Under the pieces are notes generated by a model. It saw nothing but the letters and a program-made list of their open reading frames with translations, searched no databases and was not told where the DNA came from. Of a stretch of DNA of 64,000 nucleotides, positions 35,031 to 47,215 are shown one piece after another. The translations under genes were made by a program, and so were the position numbers. Origin of the DNA: Campylorhamphus procurvoides (taxonomy: Eukaryota; Chordata; Aves; Passeriformes; Dendrocolaptidae); contig WBMV01009281.1 in assembly GCA_013396655.1 (NCBI GenBank), forward strand, positions 1 to 64,000, read 5' to 3'. Positions within the stretch are counted from its first letter, which is position 1, and each line of letters begins with the position of its first letter.

Positions 35031-35402
35031 TCATTTTCCCATACATATTCTTTCCCTCACTCAGTACAGTGAACAGAAATGTTAACACCAGGAGCATCAA
35101 GGAGTTTCTCTTCAAGCTGTGATTGCCACAAGCAATGAGAAATCATCTTCAGCCTACAGTGACTTCTTTTAGCTCCAAGAAGCAGAACAAAGGCAGGATC
35201 ATGGAATACGATGCCTTATGAATCCCTGGGGAACCGAAGTGGCTGCTGCCCCACAGAGCTCTGGGAACGGGACACAGGGCATGGAACACGGTTACGATAC
35301 CGACCCCAAAGCCACAGCTGAGCCTTCTGACACTCCACTGCCAGCCCTCTACACATCCTTAGCTCTTAGAAACAACCTTTTGCCAACAGATTCATCTTTC
35401 CT
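35031..35402. other. Single-copy spacer between blocks A and B
   Basis: 372 bases found only in the second, ungapped arrangement. It contains an 87-codon plus frame (35,218-35,481) extending into block B, with no recognisable motif. Its absence from the first arrangement coincides with the N at 33,311. Confidence 0.7.
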
Positions 35403-36965
35403 CTCTCTATCTGTCACTATTTGCTGTCCCTGCTATTCAACAAGGACTCCTCCTTCCCGAATCTTCAGGGGTTACCACTGAGGCATCTGATCTTACCACA
35501 GCTTTTCCCAAGGATCCTGTCACAACGCTGGATCGCTGGGGCCCAAAACCAGCACAGCATTGTTTGTTCTCCCAAAACATACAGAGCAGACAGAAAAAGG
35601 ATTAAAGAAAGCAAAAACATTACCTCACAATAAATGCTAATCTTTCCCTGCCACTTCCAGGACGTGCAAGACCAGCCTTCAGGCTGCCTTGATGCAGCTT
35701 CTCTGCCTCAAGCTCCTCAACTGCCTCCACACGTCTCTCGTTTTCACTTTTTCTCTCTTTCTTTTTTTTTTCTTTTTTTTCTTTTTGGTGGCCTTTCTTA
35801 ACTCAGACTTCTTAAGGGGTGCAGCACTAATAAAATCCCATTTCTTTATTTCAATAATGCACATTTGGCTGTGATTTGCGTTTGGGTTCTTTGTTTCAAA
35901 ATCTGTTTGTTGTTCTGGCTGTTAGTGTAAATTTTAAATTAAAAAAACCCCATTCAGTACTACAGGGTTCTGAGATGTAGCACTTCTGTCAGAACTAGGA
36001 CATACATCTCACCAGTGACATTACACAACAAAAGCATTATTTTTCTCCCCTACCCAAATATGCTCCTTGGGTATGGACTGTCACTCTTTGAACAAATATC
36101 TGAGTATCTTAAGGACATCGAAAAGTCTGGCAATATAAAATATGCAACGTACCAAAGAAAGACTTGCTTCTTATTCATTTTAATTAAAGCATTTATTCAC
36201 TGCACTCACGTGTTAAGGCTCGACTGTATTACACTGATGAGCACCAATCTTTCTAGTTTTGTACACTGTAATCAAATGCATCTAGTGATCAATATGAAGC
36301 AGGGACCAATCTTTACAGTTTTGCAAATTAATTTTAATAGTGCATTGGTACTAATATATATTTTTTTTCTTTTAACATTCGTATCAATTTGCTCTATTTC
36401 TGTATGGATTGGAACTTACATTTCACTCTCTGTAAGACCATTGTATGACCATTTACAGCCTTCCTGGTTCTATTTGTCATTCTTGGAAAAAATGGAGCTT
36501 TGTAAATTTGAGATCAAAAGATGTGGGCTATTAAAATGTTTCCAAGAGTTAATGTTAATAAAAGAGACCAAAGACCTTGAAATTAGGGCAATACTCCCAT
36601 ATTTCTAAACTGTAATACTTTACCTGTAATTGTCCTTCAATTCACCACATTTCCTTCTGTTTCAAACTATCAAGAGATAAAAGCTAGGGATCTTTCAGAG
36701 CACCATGATAAAGATAAGAGCTGATAGAGCAAACATGCACTAAAGAAGGGTAAAAGTGGTAAGAGTTCTCAAAACAAGGTACATGGACTTTTAAGTCTCA
36801 TATTCTCAGATATGGTGTTTCATTAACTGTCCTTTCCCACCTAACAAAGAAAAATGCTGAACCAAAATTACTTGGCTTTGTTTTGACATAAATTAAATAT
36901 GTGGCTTGCTATTATTGAAACAGATGCAGAAGGAGACCTTAAGTTACATTTGTGCTCAACTGAGG
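35403..36965 (+). repeat. Block B, second copy (1.56 kb)
   Basis: 1,563 bases corresponding to 33,312-34,871. It is contiguous on both sides with ordinary sequence, so it is likely the correctly placed copy. It contains the same 197-codon frame at 36,015-36,608 and the pyrimidine tract at 35,746-35,786. Nothing in it resembles a known gene or transposon. Confidence 0.93.
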
Positions 36966-39900
36966 ATGGAGGTCGTTTTGCATTTCCCTGCTCCTTGTCT
37001 CTTTTCTATTTGGGGAACGTAAATCCTTAAACAGTTTGATCACTTTCAAGAGTTCAAAGGCTACAGTGCAGTTTTGACCTCGCAGTTGCTAAAAAGGAAG
37101 GCAACATCTGCTTCGTGTTCCCCTCTGCAAACTTTATACTATCAGTAGTAAAAGTTTCATAAGTTCCATTATTAACCACTGTGCCTTATTTACACACTGG
37201 TTTCAAACACAACCTGGTGGGCCAGAAGTGGACAAAGAATAAAAGAATTCTAGTAAAGCCATTTTTAAAAAACAAAACCAGGACCATTTATAAAACATGA
37301 TCAGAACAATTTCAGCAACTGCCACACTGGGAAAACAGTAAACTTTTATTTCTTTATTTTTATCCATGACACAGGCAAAAGATGCCTGTTTATTGCATCA
37401 CAAGCAAGAAAGAAACACCTTGTCCCCTCCACTGAATGGAACAATGAACAAACCCATCCGAGTCCTGACGAAGAAATGGGACAAAAGTCTGTAAACCAGA
37501 GGAGTACAATCTGTAAGCATAACAAATCCTTTCAAACAAATCACTCTCTAAGCTTTGCCCATGAGAAGGGGCTTCAGAACTACTGAAATCATTGGAAACT
37601 TTGCACCTGGACTATCTTCCCCTCTCTGTGGCCCTTTCACCCAGGATAAAGACCCCTGTGCCTGTTTGCAAAATCATCCCCAAACAGCCATCATAACCTA
37701 ACTCCCTGCTTTCCTATGATAGTTCTTCATAACAGTGTTGTTGGTAGTCACCAAAGTGATCCTTTGTATGAAAAAACACCACGAAAATTCACAGCAGAGG
37801 GGCAATCCATATTCAAGGCACAAATTCCCCTTAGAATCTAACACAGAAAGCACGCCTTCCCTACTCGGTTCAGCAGCAGAGCTTTTCCATTTAGATATTG
37901 CCTCTTGCTTTCTAGATCTTGGCAATGTAAGTCCCCAGTGTAACACAGCCTCTCTGTATCAGAGAACACACAAGAACAGATGAGAATGATGGCTTGAACA
38001 TCCAGTTGCAGGGGATGCTGTTAATAAAACTTACTAACAGTTTCATCAGTGAGAGGGAAGAGGTTTAAGCAATTGCAAATCCTTGAATAAACACACGGAT
38101 TACTTCTGCCCAAGCAGAGGAGTCCAGCACATTGCACTGTTTTATCAAACTCATGCACTTCACTAACTCTATTAAATTGTTTTTCTGCAGCTTGCATAGA
38201 CCTTTTCCTACTTGTCTTCTACAGACACAGCTGAGCTGGTACATGGACCACTCATTAAACATAAAGTCTGTAGGAGCACACCCTGGGTTTGTAGGCATAC
38301 TTGCCTGCATTAAAAATGAGAACTCTGCTACTAGAGGGTTTTCCTGAGCATTTTAATTCCAAATAAACACTGACAAGCAAAAATCTGATAAACTTTTCAG
38401 CTCATTATAAAAGCACAAGTGAAATACAGCAAATATAGAAAACTATGATGAAGAGAAATCTGGGATGTCCTATATTCCCTGCCCGTTTCAACACTCCCAA
38501 GTGCTTTTCATCTTTCCAAGATACATTATGAGATTTCAAACTGGGATAACAGTCCTCTGAAAGGGTTTCATTTGCTGAATAATAACTCTTTCAAACATAT
38601 TCAGCTGAGTTCTCTCACCAGGTATCTATTAAACAAACAGGACGTGGAAAATACTCCTCTGGCAAGTGGTCTTATTTTCTTTCAAAAAAGGCTCATGCCT
38701 CTCTCAAACAATTTCTTGAAAGATAATTCCCAACATGTGGGATTAATCACAGACTAAAGCTTGCTTCTGACATGTGATTAACTATTTCTACCTGACTCAA
38801 AGGACACAGGCCAAAATATTTCAGTGTTGATGCCCTTCACTCACCCTGTACTTAGAGCTGTGCAGTACAGGCAAAGGAGGGGCACTGCAGCACTCATACT
38901 TTACATGCTGAAGGCCAAAGAATGGTATGAAGAGGGATTTTTATAACATTTCATGACATATTTTGTTTAAGAACTGTCCCAGAATAATATTTCTCTGCAT
39001 TTATCATGTCCCAAGAATGCAATGATTTATGCAGTGCATCAGAGGCTATTACAAGGTTTCTCACATCATAAATACAACTTATAATGCATCTCATGCATGA
39101 CGTGCACCACTAACGATTTCACTTGATGAAAGCTATCCTTATGCCTTTTATCATTCAAGCATGTTAATGAGTTCCCCCAAAAGATTAGTGAGGAGTCTAA
39201 TAGACCAAAAACCTATTTCAACAATTGTTTTAGAGTCTTTCAATGAAGCAGCGTGAACTTCTGCAACTAAATGAACCTTCCCTTAATAACTCAGAAATAA
39301 TCACACCCTCTTGCGCTTGTGCCAGGCCATTACAGTATTTTAACAAATTAATGAATTTATAATTTTATGAGAAGCTGTACCAGGAGAGAAACTATCCTCT
39401 GGAAAAAAACACATCTAACTTGTATGAAAGATGTTTGCACTGAAGGGCTCTGTCCCTCTTCTTCCAACAGAGGTGTAAATGAGAAGATTGACACCAAAAA
39501 ATAAATGAGCTTGCTCTGACCCGTGGTTATGCCCAGCCCTTACCCAAGGCAGGTGTGATGCCAATTCACAGCTGTATTGCACCAACAGGGAAGGGCATGG
39601 GCACAACCAAGTGCCATTTCCCCACACAAGGCCATGCACATCTCCCACCTGGCACAGAAGTTTGTTCCAAGCAGGGATTCTCTGGGCTCACTGTCCTGGC
39701 CTGTGTGCCTGCACAAAGCTGCTCACTCTCCTTTGTTCCTCTTGTGGAGTCTAGACAACTCTTCAGTAAGGAGCTGTATTTTCTAAGCTGAATTTCCATC
39801 CTTCCACTAGTTCAGTAACTCACCTCTCTTGCCTCAATGTATTAAGGAAGATTTAAGTGAAGAAAAACAAAATTACATGAAATTCCTAAACCTGAACTTA

Positions 39901-42900
39901 GTATTCATAACTCCTTCTTGTACTCGCCACCATGAACTCTGCCAGCTTCTTATTTCAAATTATTTTCCTAAGAATACAAGGCTTAGCTATTCCCAGTAAG
40001 AGTTCCTTTGCCCTTCTCTAGGTTGCTGTCAGACTATTCCTTTGTCTTCACACTTCCTTTATTCTATAATAGACTTTGCATTTCAAGTGCTTCAGTACTT
40101 TTTGTGTGTTCTGCTTTAAAGATCAAACTACAAATTAGTTGTATCATATAAAATGAGTTCTTGCCACAAACCCAATATTATGTTTCCTTTTCCCGGTTAC
40201 ATTTCTAATTCTTTAGCCTTGCAATTTGCCCAAACCATTATCTTGTATTGACATACCTGGCAAGCTGCACAATGCAAAAAACATTCTATTACTGCACAAT
40301 TTTCAATAAGCAAGCTTTGCTACATTGAATTTTACATAGTCTGCTTGAGCAAGGTCATACCTGCGTTTCCAGTTATTTCTTATATCGGTGTGATTAAATT
40401 GAAAACATAAATCACTGAGTTGTTGAGTCTTGAACTATAAATAAAGACACTAATAGGACATTTTCTATTAATTTTCCTCCAGTATAGTGGGACTATTTGC
40501 TCAGGAGCAGATCTGAAAAATATTGTAAAGATTTTAGATTATACAGAAGATATTTTTTTCTTGCTGATTCACTAATATTTTATTTCTAGATGACAACAAT
40601 CTAGAAAGAGCTCACATCCAAGAAGTTCCTTTTGATTAGTTCTTTAAAACTACTCAGTGAAAGAAGTCCTTGCAACTCCCCTGTGGTCTGTCTCCTCTGG
40701 ATGCCCCTGTTACAGATTCCAAGAGTTTTATGAGAGAAGGGAACTACAATGGCCTCTTTGTATCACATCAAACTCTTCTGAGGCATTTCACGTGTGATTA
40801 TTGCCATTGGTATTAGAAATCCAAACAGGGAAACTTTCCAGTCCCTCTTGACAAAATGATAACTAATGAAATACCAAAAGAAATCAAATGAAGGCCACCA
40901 TTCATACCTGTACCTGAAAGGATGTCCCCAGGTACTGGATGCTAAGGTGTGATCTAAAACCTGGCAAATCAAAGGCAAGGATACAGCCCACAGCTCAGCC
41001 TTTGGCCAGGTCTCAAGGAATCACCAGTGCTGCAGTGAGTTTCCCTTCCACAAGCGATAGCAGCAGCTTCCCCGCTACTGACAGCATTTTTCACCCTCCT
41101 TTTGTCTGCTTCACAAGCCTTCACTTGTTTGTAAACATATTTCCTTTTGTGAAACCTGATGAGGTTCTGCTGGGCATTTCTGCCCCATGCTGTGATCCCC
41201 CCGAGTTCTGCCCCTTCTGCCAGCCTGCCAAGGGGGCTCTGTGTCTTGTCACCCAGCCCATTAGGGACCCCTGTACTGGGGGGCACTGTCCAGCTGAGGC
41301 ATTCCCTGCTCCCCCAAAGGAAACCCTGAAGTAAATGCGGTCACCTGAGAAGTCAACAGCACACAGCCAAGGCAATCTGAAGGGAACAGCTCAGCCTACT
41401 TTTTAGATTTTACAGGAATGCTGTGGCATAGGCTGATATGATATATAGCAAGACTCCATTTCTCTGGGGCAGCTTTCTCCTGCCTTAACCAAGAAACTAT
41501 GCTTTTTATCTTCCTGAAACTCTCACTGTGCAGATTCTGCAGCAGTCTAGGCAGGAGTAGTGATAACATCAGTCTTTCTTATCACATGGCATTGATTCAT
41601 CCCCAGTGCTCTGCAGGACACACAAACCGAATGTAAAACATCATGAAAAATCATGCAATTTAAAAGAATTTTATCACGGCGAAAGCATTTCAGAAAAGTA
41701 TTTATATCTCATTAAACAACAAACTGCTGGGGAAGATAAGCTACTTCCAGCTGCAGGAAGTAAGTCACGGCAAGAAATGTGGTTACACAGCTCGGGAAGG
41801 ATTACTAAAGCTGGACTGCCAACCAGCCCTCTTCCTGACCCACAGCACTGTTTCACCTGCAGGGAGTTAAACTGCCTGCAAACCAGCTGTACAGGCTTTC
41901 TCCCAGCTCCAGAAATGAGGTGGATTTCCTCAGGTTATCCCTTCAAATTTAAGCAACGAATCTCCCAGAGTACTTCTCTTTCTCAGAGTGACTCCTAAAG
42001 CAGACTGAAGGGTGACAGATCCACTTTACGGCAGAGAACTTTTAGAAAGCTTCCTCTGAAATGGAGAAACAAAACCTAACAAAACCCAGATTGAAGGCCT
42101 CCATTTCTCTCTTACAATGCAGTCTCCATGTGTTTTTCCTCATGGTGGAAGTGTTAGCTTGGCATAAAAGCACTATTTTAAGAGCCCAAGTCTTTGCACT
42201 AGAATATAGGAATTGCCCTTGCCACTTCACCTTGTTCCTTTCCCCCACTGTTCACAGAAAAACAGGATAAAACCTGACCAATTCAAATATCAGTACTGTC
42301 AAAAAGCCTACTTTTGAAATATTCTGACCTGTAATTACCCAGTAAGTTTTCATTTATTTTATTTTTTAATGTATTTACACTCTGCACTGTCACTGTCTTT
42401 GGTCATCTATTCTAAGAGCTCTGCAGTTGTTTACGATGCCCTCTGAAATGAAAACATACCTAAGCTTGTCTAGAGTCAGTCACTTTGCAAGTACATAGCC
42501 CTGACTATATCTCACAAGTACTCAAACCCCCCTCAGCCAGCAGGCCCACGGAAATATTTTTATGTTACTTTGAGACAGTTGCATGATGAGATGCAACACA
42601 GTGAGATGATGATGGCCACTGAAGGGGAAAATAGCGTGTCTCTTCCAAAAGATGAGGTCCAGAAAGGATTTATTACTCAGGTGTTTCTGCAAGGAAGCCC
42701 AGCACGCTCAGTAATGAGTTAAAGAGACACTAATTTGTCTTATGCTTCTGCTGTTTTTCCCAAATGAAGCAAGGCAGGAACACCTGTCAGATTAAGGTAT
42801 GGAAAGAGATACAGATATTTTCAAGTGTCTGAAACTGGCAAACTTTCACTCTAAGTAATGTGCATGCATGAACGCCACAGAAACACACAGACCTGGGAGG

Positions 42901-43696
42901 CAGAGAGCACACAAATACCTGAGCTTTGTTACCATCTGAACACAAGGAACAAAGCACTTGATCGAACCTTTGGGGTTCAGTTTGTTTGTCTCTGGAGAGA
43001 CACATGTGGCTTCTTCAAGGCAAAGAAGTGATAAGAGATCACGTTTATGTCTCTGAGTGATGTAAATAATGAGGCCCTGGAATTAAAACTGGGCTGAACT
43101 TCTCCAATCTCAAATTGATTCTTGTATGAGATGACATTCCATTGCTTTTGGGAAGCCAAATATAATATATTTATGAATCAGACAGATGTCTTCAATATTA
43201 CAGCGCTGTCAGCAATCCTGCCTCTCTGGTGTTTAATATTTCATATCATAACAGGGAGATTTTTCAGAGAGCTACTCTGGTGAGAAACCTCAGAGGAGAG
43301 ATTTTGGGCCACTGATGTCAATGGCCACTCATGTGCTCTCAAGGAGCACTGGGATGGCCATTTTAGTGCAAGACTGGCTACAGGGTGGGAATTGCATTAA
43401 ACAGAATGTCAAGAATGCTGACTTTTGATGTAGTTGGATCAAATTTGATTGTAAGAACACTGAATCTTTTTCTGTTTCAAACTCTGGCATCTACTTTGAA
43501 AGGAACGTGCCATCAGCACTAATAGGTGTTGGGTCAATCACATTTCTTTTTATGAAATATTGCTCAGCCATTTGTTAAATAAAAGTTTGAACAGCTGTGT
43601 TTAATTTCACATTCTCCACAGACCAACTGTTAATACATTGAAAAGGATTAGGCTGTGAATCAATAATTAGATCTTGACCACCCTAATGCTATTCCC
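36966..43696. other. Unique AT-rich sequence, no gene seen
   Basis: Frames of up to 131 codons (40,939-41,334 and 41,606-41,998, plus strand) are open, but no domain, signal peptide or splice context is convincing. No RNA gene or interspersed repeat is recognised. The composition is uniform. Confidence 0.5.
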
Positions 43697-43770
43697 TAAA
43701 AAAAACCCAATAAAAAACAACAAACAAAACAAAACCGAACAAAAACGCCAACCAACCAAAACAAAAATCC
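43697..43770 (+). repeat. A/C-rich low-complexity tract
   Basis: About 75 bases, nearly all A and C, in irregular CAAA, AACC and CCAACC words, with only a few G or T. It is the strongest relative of the tract at 3,966-4,074. Confidence 0.7.
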
Positions 43771-45429
43771 ATGATTCTGTTTACTTGCAATGAGCTCTAA
43801 AGCAGATTCCTCATCTGATAGCTGAGTTACCTGCATGTGGAATGCCACAAAGAACAGGCATAAAGCTCTTGCTTTTCCTGGCACCATCAGATTTGATCAC
43901 AGCATCAATAATTAGACCTTTCCTTGCTCAGCCAGCACCATCACAATAACAAGCTACAGAATGAAAAGGAAGGAACCTGTTGAACCACAGATTTCCCTGA
44001 CAAACATAAATAACATAAGTTATTGAAGGTTACTGCAGTTACAGGCTAAAGTAAAGACATTGCAAGAAGAAAGAACTGCCCTTTTGAGTAAATGAATTCT
44101 GACTCAGGCTTCTGACACAGCTGTGGATCTGATCCATGGGCCTATCCAAGGAGTTTGCCAGTACCATTCTGAGGAGGAAGTTCAAAGACAGCTCATGGGT
44201 CTATGTCAGCTTAGGTGCACACCTGGCAAAATAGGGGAAGGCACTGAAATCATTTCCATTCCTACTTTGTAACCCAGGGAAATTGGTAAACATCCTTTCA
44301 GCCTTCAAACACAGGAGAAACATTTGCAAATGTTATTTCATCAGCTCTTCTTGCAAATCAGTTCCCTTTAGAGAGCTTCCTTCAATTTTCTAGGAACATG
44401 AAAGCTGCTTTGGTACAGCTCCTTTTGGCACACAGCATTAATTACACATTTATGCTGCCCAGCCATCTATTGTTTGATTAGTTCTTGTGGCCACTCACCA
44501 TGACTTCCATAACCTGATCCTAAATATCTCGTCTGAGACCAATTCTAACTTTAGAAACTCTTCATAATTAATGCCTATTTGCTATTTATAAGACAGTATT
44601 CATTAAATGCCTACAGTTATTAATGTTCTGTATTATGCTGAACTATATTGTGCCATATATATATTTTATATACACATACACACCCACACTTTTTTGTTTT
44701 TCCTCTTTCCCTACAAAAATAACGCTTAAAGGTTAGTTTATTTTCACATCTAGTTTTACTTACTATTGATTTAAATTCCTGAAAACTGCAGGGTTGTTAA
44801 TGAGTGCTACATGGATATTAATAGCAACTGATATCAAAGCCACCAGGTCAAATGAATGCTTACTTAAGATAGCACTGTTTGTCACCAAGATAAAATGCCT
44901 TGTTAATGTTATGCATAAAATCAACTGATTTTAATTTTCTGGCATCTGTTTCAGTTCTCCTCACTTATTAGTGACTAGCATTCATGGCTCTAAGGGGAAA
45001 TTAGTGAAGAGAAAAGATGTGCTTCATCTCCAGCAGCTAAAATTTTACAGTCAGACAAATTCAGGTACAGCACTGGCAACCTATGAGACACAAGAATGGT
45101 ACCATTTGCAGGATCCCATACACTCCAGGTACACAGTGTGACATTCCAGCCCAAATCAAAAGACCTAGAAAACCCTCAAATTCTCTGTCATATCCACAAA
45201 ACCACAACAGGTGTCCTGCTAAACTGGCTGGAATTGCAGCACCAGAGACCTCACAAAGCACTAAGTTCATCCTACACAAAGGTGTCACCTACAATACCCA
45301 GGCTTCATCTTGGCAACGCCACTTGAGCTGCTGAGAAGTGCAGCCAAAGTAATATCCTGGAATAGCCTGAAGTAGAAAAATAAATAGGATGAGAATGGTA
45401 AGTATGATCTGAAATGTAGATTACATGAG
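43771..45429. other. Unique AT-rich sequence, no gene seen
   Basis: Contains an alternating TA/CA segment at about 44,654-44,690. A strong donor-like ATG/GTAAGTATG occurs near 45,400 on the plus strand, but the sequence just upstream has stops in the available frames, so no coding exon is proposed. Confidence 0.5.
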
Positions 45430-47215
45430 CTTTAAAAAAGGGTTATTCCATTTGTCCTGGGTGCTGGGGAGCAAGAGGGCAGCTGGAAAGCAGAGATGGA
45501 AGGCAGAGGGCTTATTCTGCTGATTGGGGCAGAGCAGAAGCTCAAAGGAAAGAGGATGTTTTCAGCCAGCCACATGGATATGGACCAGCAGCCACGAAGG
45601 AGCTGACAGAAGACTCCAACAGCAACACAAAGTTCCTGTGAGTCTTTAAACTGAGCAACACATTCAGATTAAAAGAGGAGATCAGTGGGAAGGACTATCT
45701 CTGCTGCTGTACTAAAAGGAAAATACATCTTGATACTCACAAAAAAGAGGGAGAATCTTGTGGACTAGTGAATAAATACAGCCAAGCTGGATGGGGGGCC
45801 AAAAGCCAGAGAAGTGATGTAAACCCAGAGAACTATGACCTAGCTTGGACAGGGCATGAACAAAGGTGAGATCTTGGAGGAAAAGGCAGAGTGCCTTTGA
45901 AAGATGCTGCAGAAAGGAAGGCTGGAAGCTGATGGCACAGCAGGCCCCAGCACAGCAAGCAGGGGTCTGAACACACTGACAGAGGCAGGGGCTCTGCAGT
46001 GACACCTATAAAGATCTGCAGCCAGTAAGGAAGTTGACTCTGGTCACAATATCCCAAAAGATATTATAAGGATTTCAGAAATACCTTGCCTGAGCTGAAA
46101 TTTTAGTTTTCTTGGGAAGATTCAAAATGTAGAGAGAGAAAATTTCTATTCTGCATTTGGAAGAGACAGAGAGAGACGCTGTAATAAGTCCTGTGCCTGA
46201 GGCTGAGCACAGACAGCTCCAAGGGTGACAAGAAGGTTTTCTCATGGCTTCTGCTTGTGGTGTCTGAGGACAAGCCTGAGTTCAGAAAACAATCAGGCTA
46301 GGATGAACTATGGGCTTTCCAGATGACTAATGCTGCTGAGAGGCAATTAGAGAGAGGTGAAATCCCAGCCAGCAGTGAGCTAATGAGTACTGCAGGACAG
46401 GACCCATCAGCAGTGAGGGAGAGCCAGCTTCACTGAACACCCTCCTGGGGAATCTCGAGAATGTGGGGTGCAAAGACCCAGGGCCCAACAGTCCTGCAGT
46501 AAGAGCACAGTGCTGGGACAGCCTGGTCTTCACTGACAGACTGATGTCCAATGGACAAAGAGCTTGCACCCTGGGGGACAACCAAATGCTCCCAAACACA
46601 CCATGAGAAATACAGCTGATACCAAATCAGTTTCAATGATCTGAAGCTGGTATGAACTCTTATGGGACACAAAACACCCAGGCTTTTCAAGATTGTATTT
46701 TCCATCCAACATTTCATTCTGCTTTCCATGGTTTTGATCATGATATAGGTAACATCAGCCCTGATTCTCAAAGGGAGGCCTTTGGCAAAAGTCTGCACCT
46801 TTTGGAAACAAGATGCTGGTGGAAAACAGACATGGCCACACAAGAATGAGACGATCACAACATGTAAACCTGTGGAAACAACAGTGATTCGCAGGAGGAT
46901 CCAGCTGGCCAAGTCCATCAGATCCCAGTGAGCCACTGGCAGAAGGCTGGTGTCTCCACTGGACAGAGGGAAGCCTGTAAGAGGCAGAGGACAGAAGAAG
47001 GGCCAGCTGCCCCCAGGAAGGTCACAGCTGCAGAGTGCCCCCTGCCTTCAGTGGCCCCCTGAACAGGAAAATCACCACAACTGGAGACAAGGGCCTGGCC
47101 TGGGCCAGCACTGGTGGAAAACCAACTGCCAGTACCTTTCCATCTGATACTAAATAATGAAAACACACAACCGAATCTTTCCAACCAGGATATGCGTCAG
47201 AAAAAGTACCCATGG
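45430..47215. other. Compositionally distinct patch with overlapping minus-strand open frames
   Basis: About 1.8 kb are richer in G and A on the plus strand than the AT-rich flanks. On the minus strand, long open frames tile the patch in changing frames: 47,184-46,918, 46,936-46,430 (168 codons), 46,599-46,327, 46,057-45,833 and 46,005-45,712. A decayed coding sequence, for example an old retroelement, would look like this, but so would stop-poor composition. I recognise no gag, pol or env motif, no LTR and no target-site duplication. No gene is called. Confidence 0.3.

Noticed and set aside
33312..36965. A genuine recent gene duplication
   Set aside because: The N-bounded first copy, the exact 158-bp contig-like overlap and the missing spacer fit an assembly artefact better, and there is no gene in the block.
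40939..41998. Two plus-strand frames of about 130 codons
   Set aside because: No conserved motif, no good exon boundaries, and mixed composition typical of non-coding DNA.
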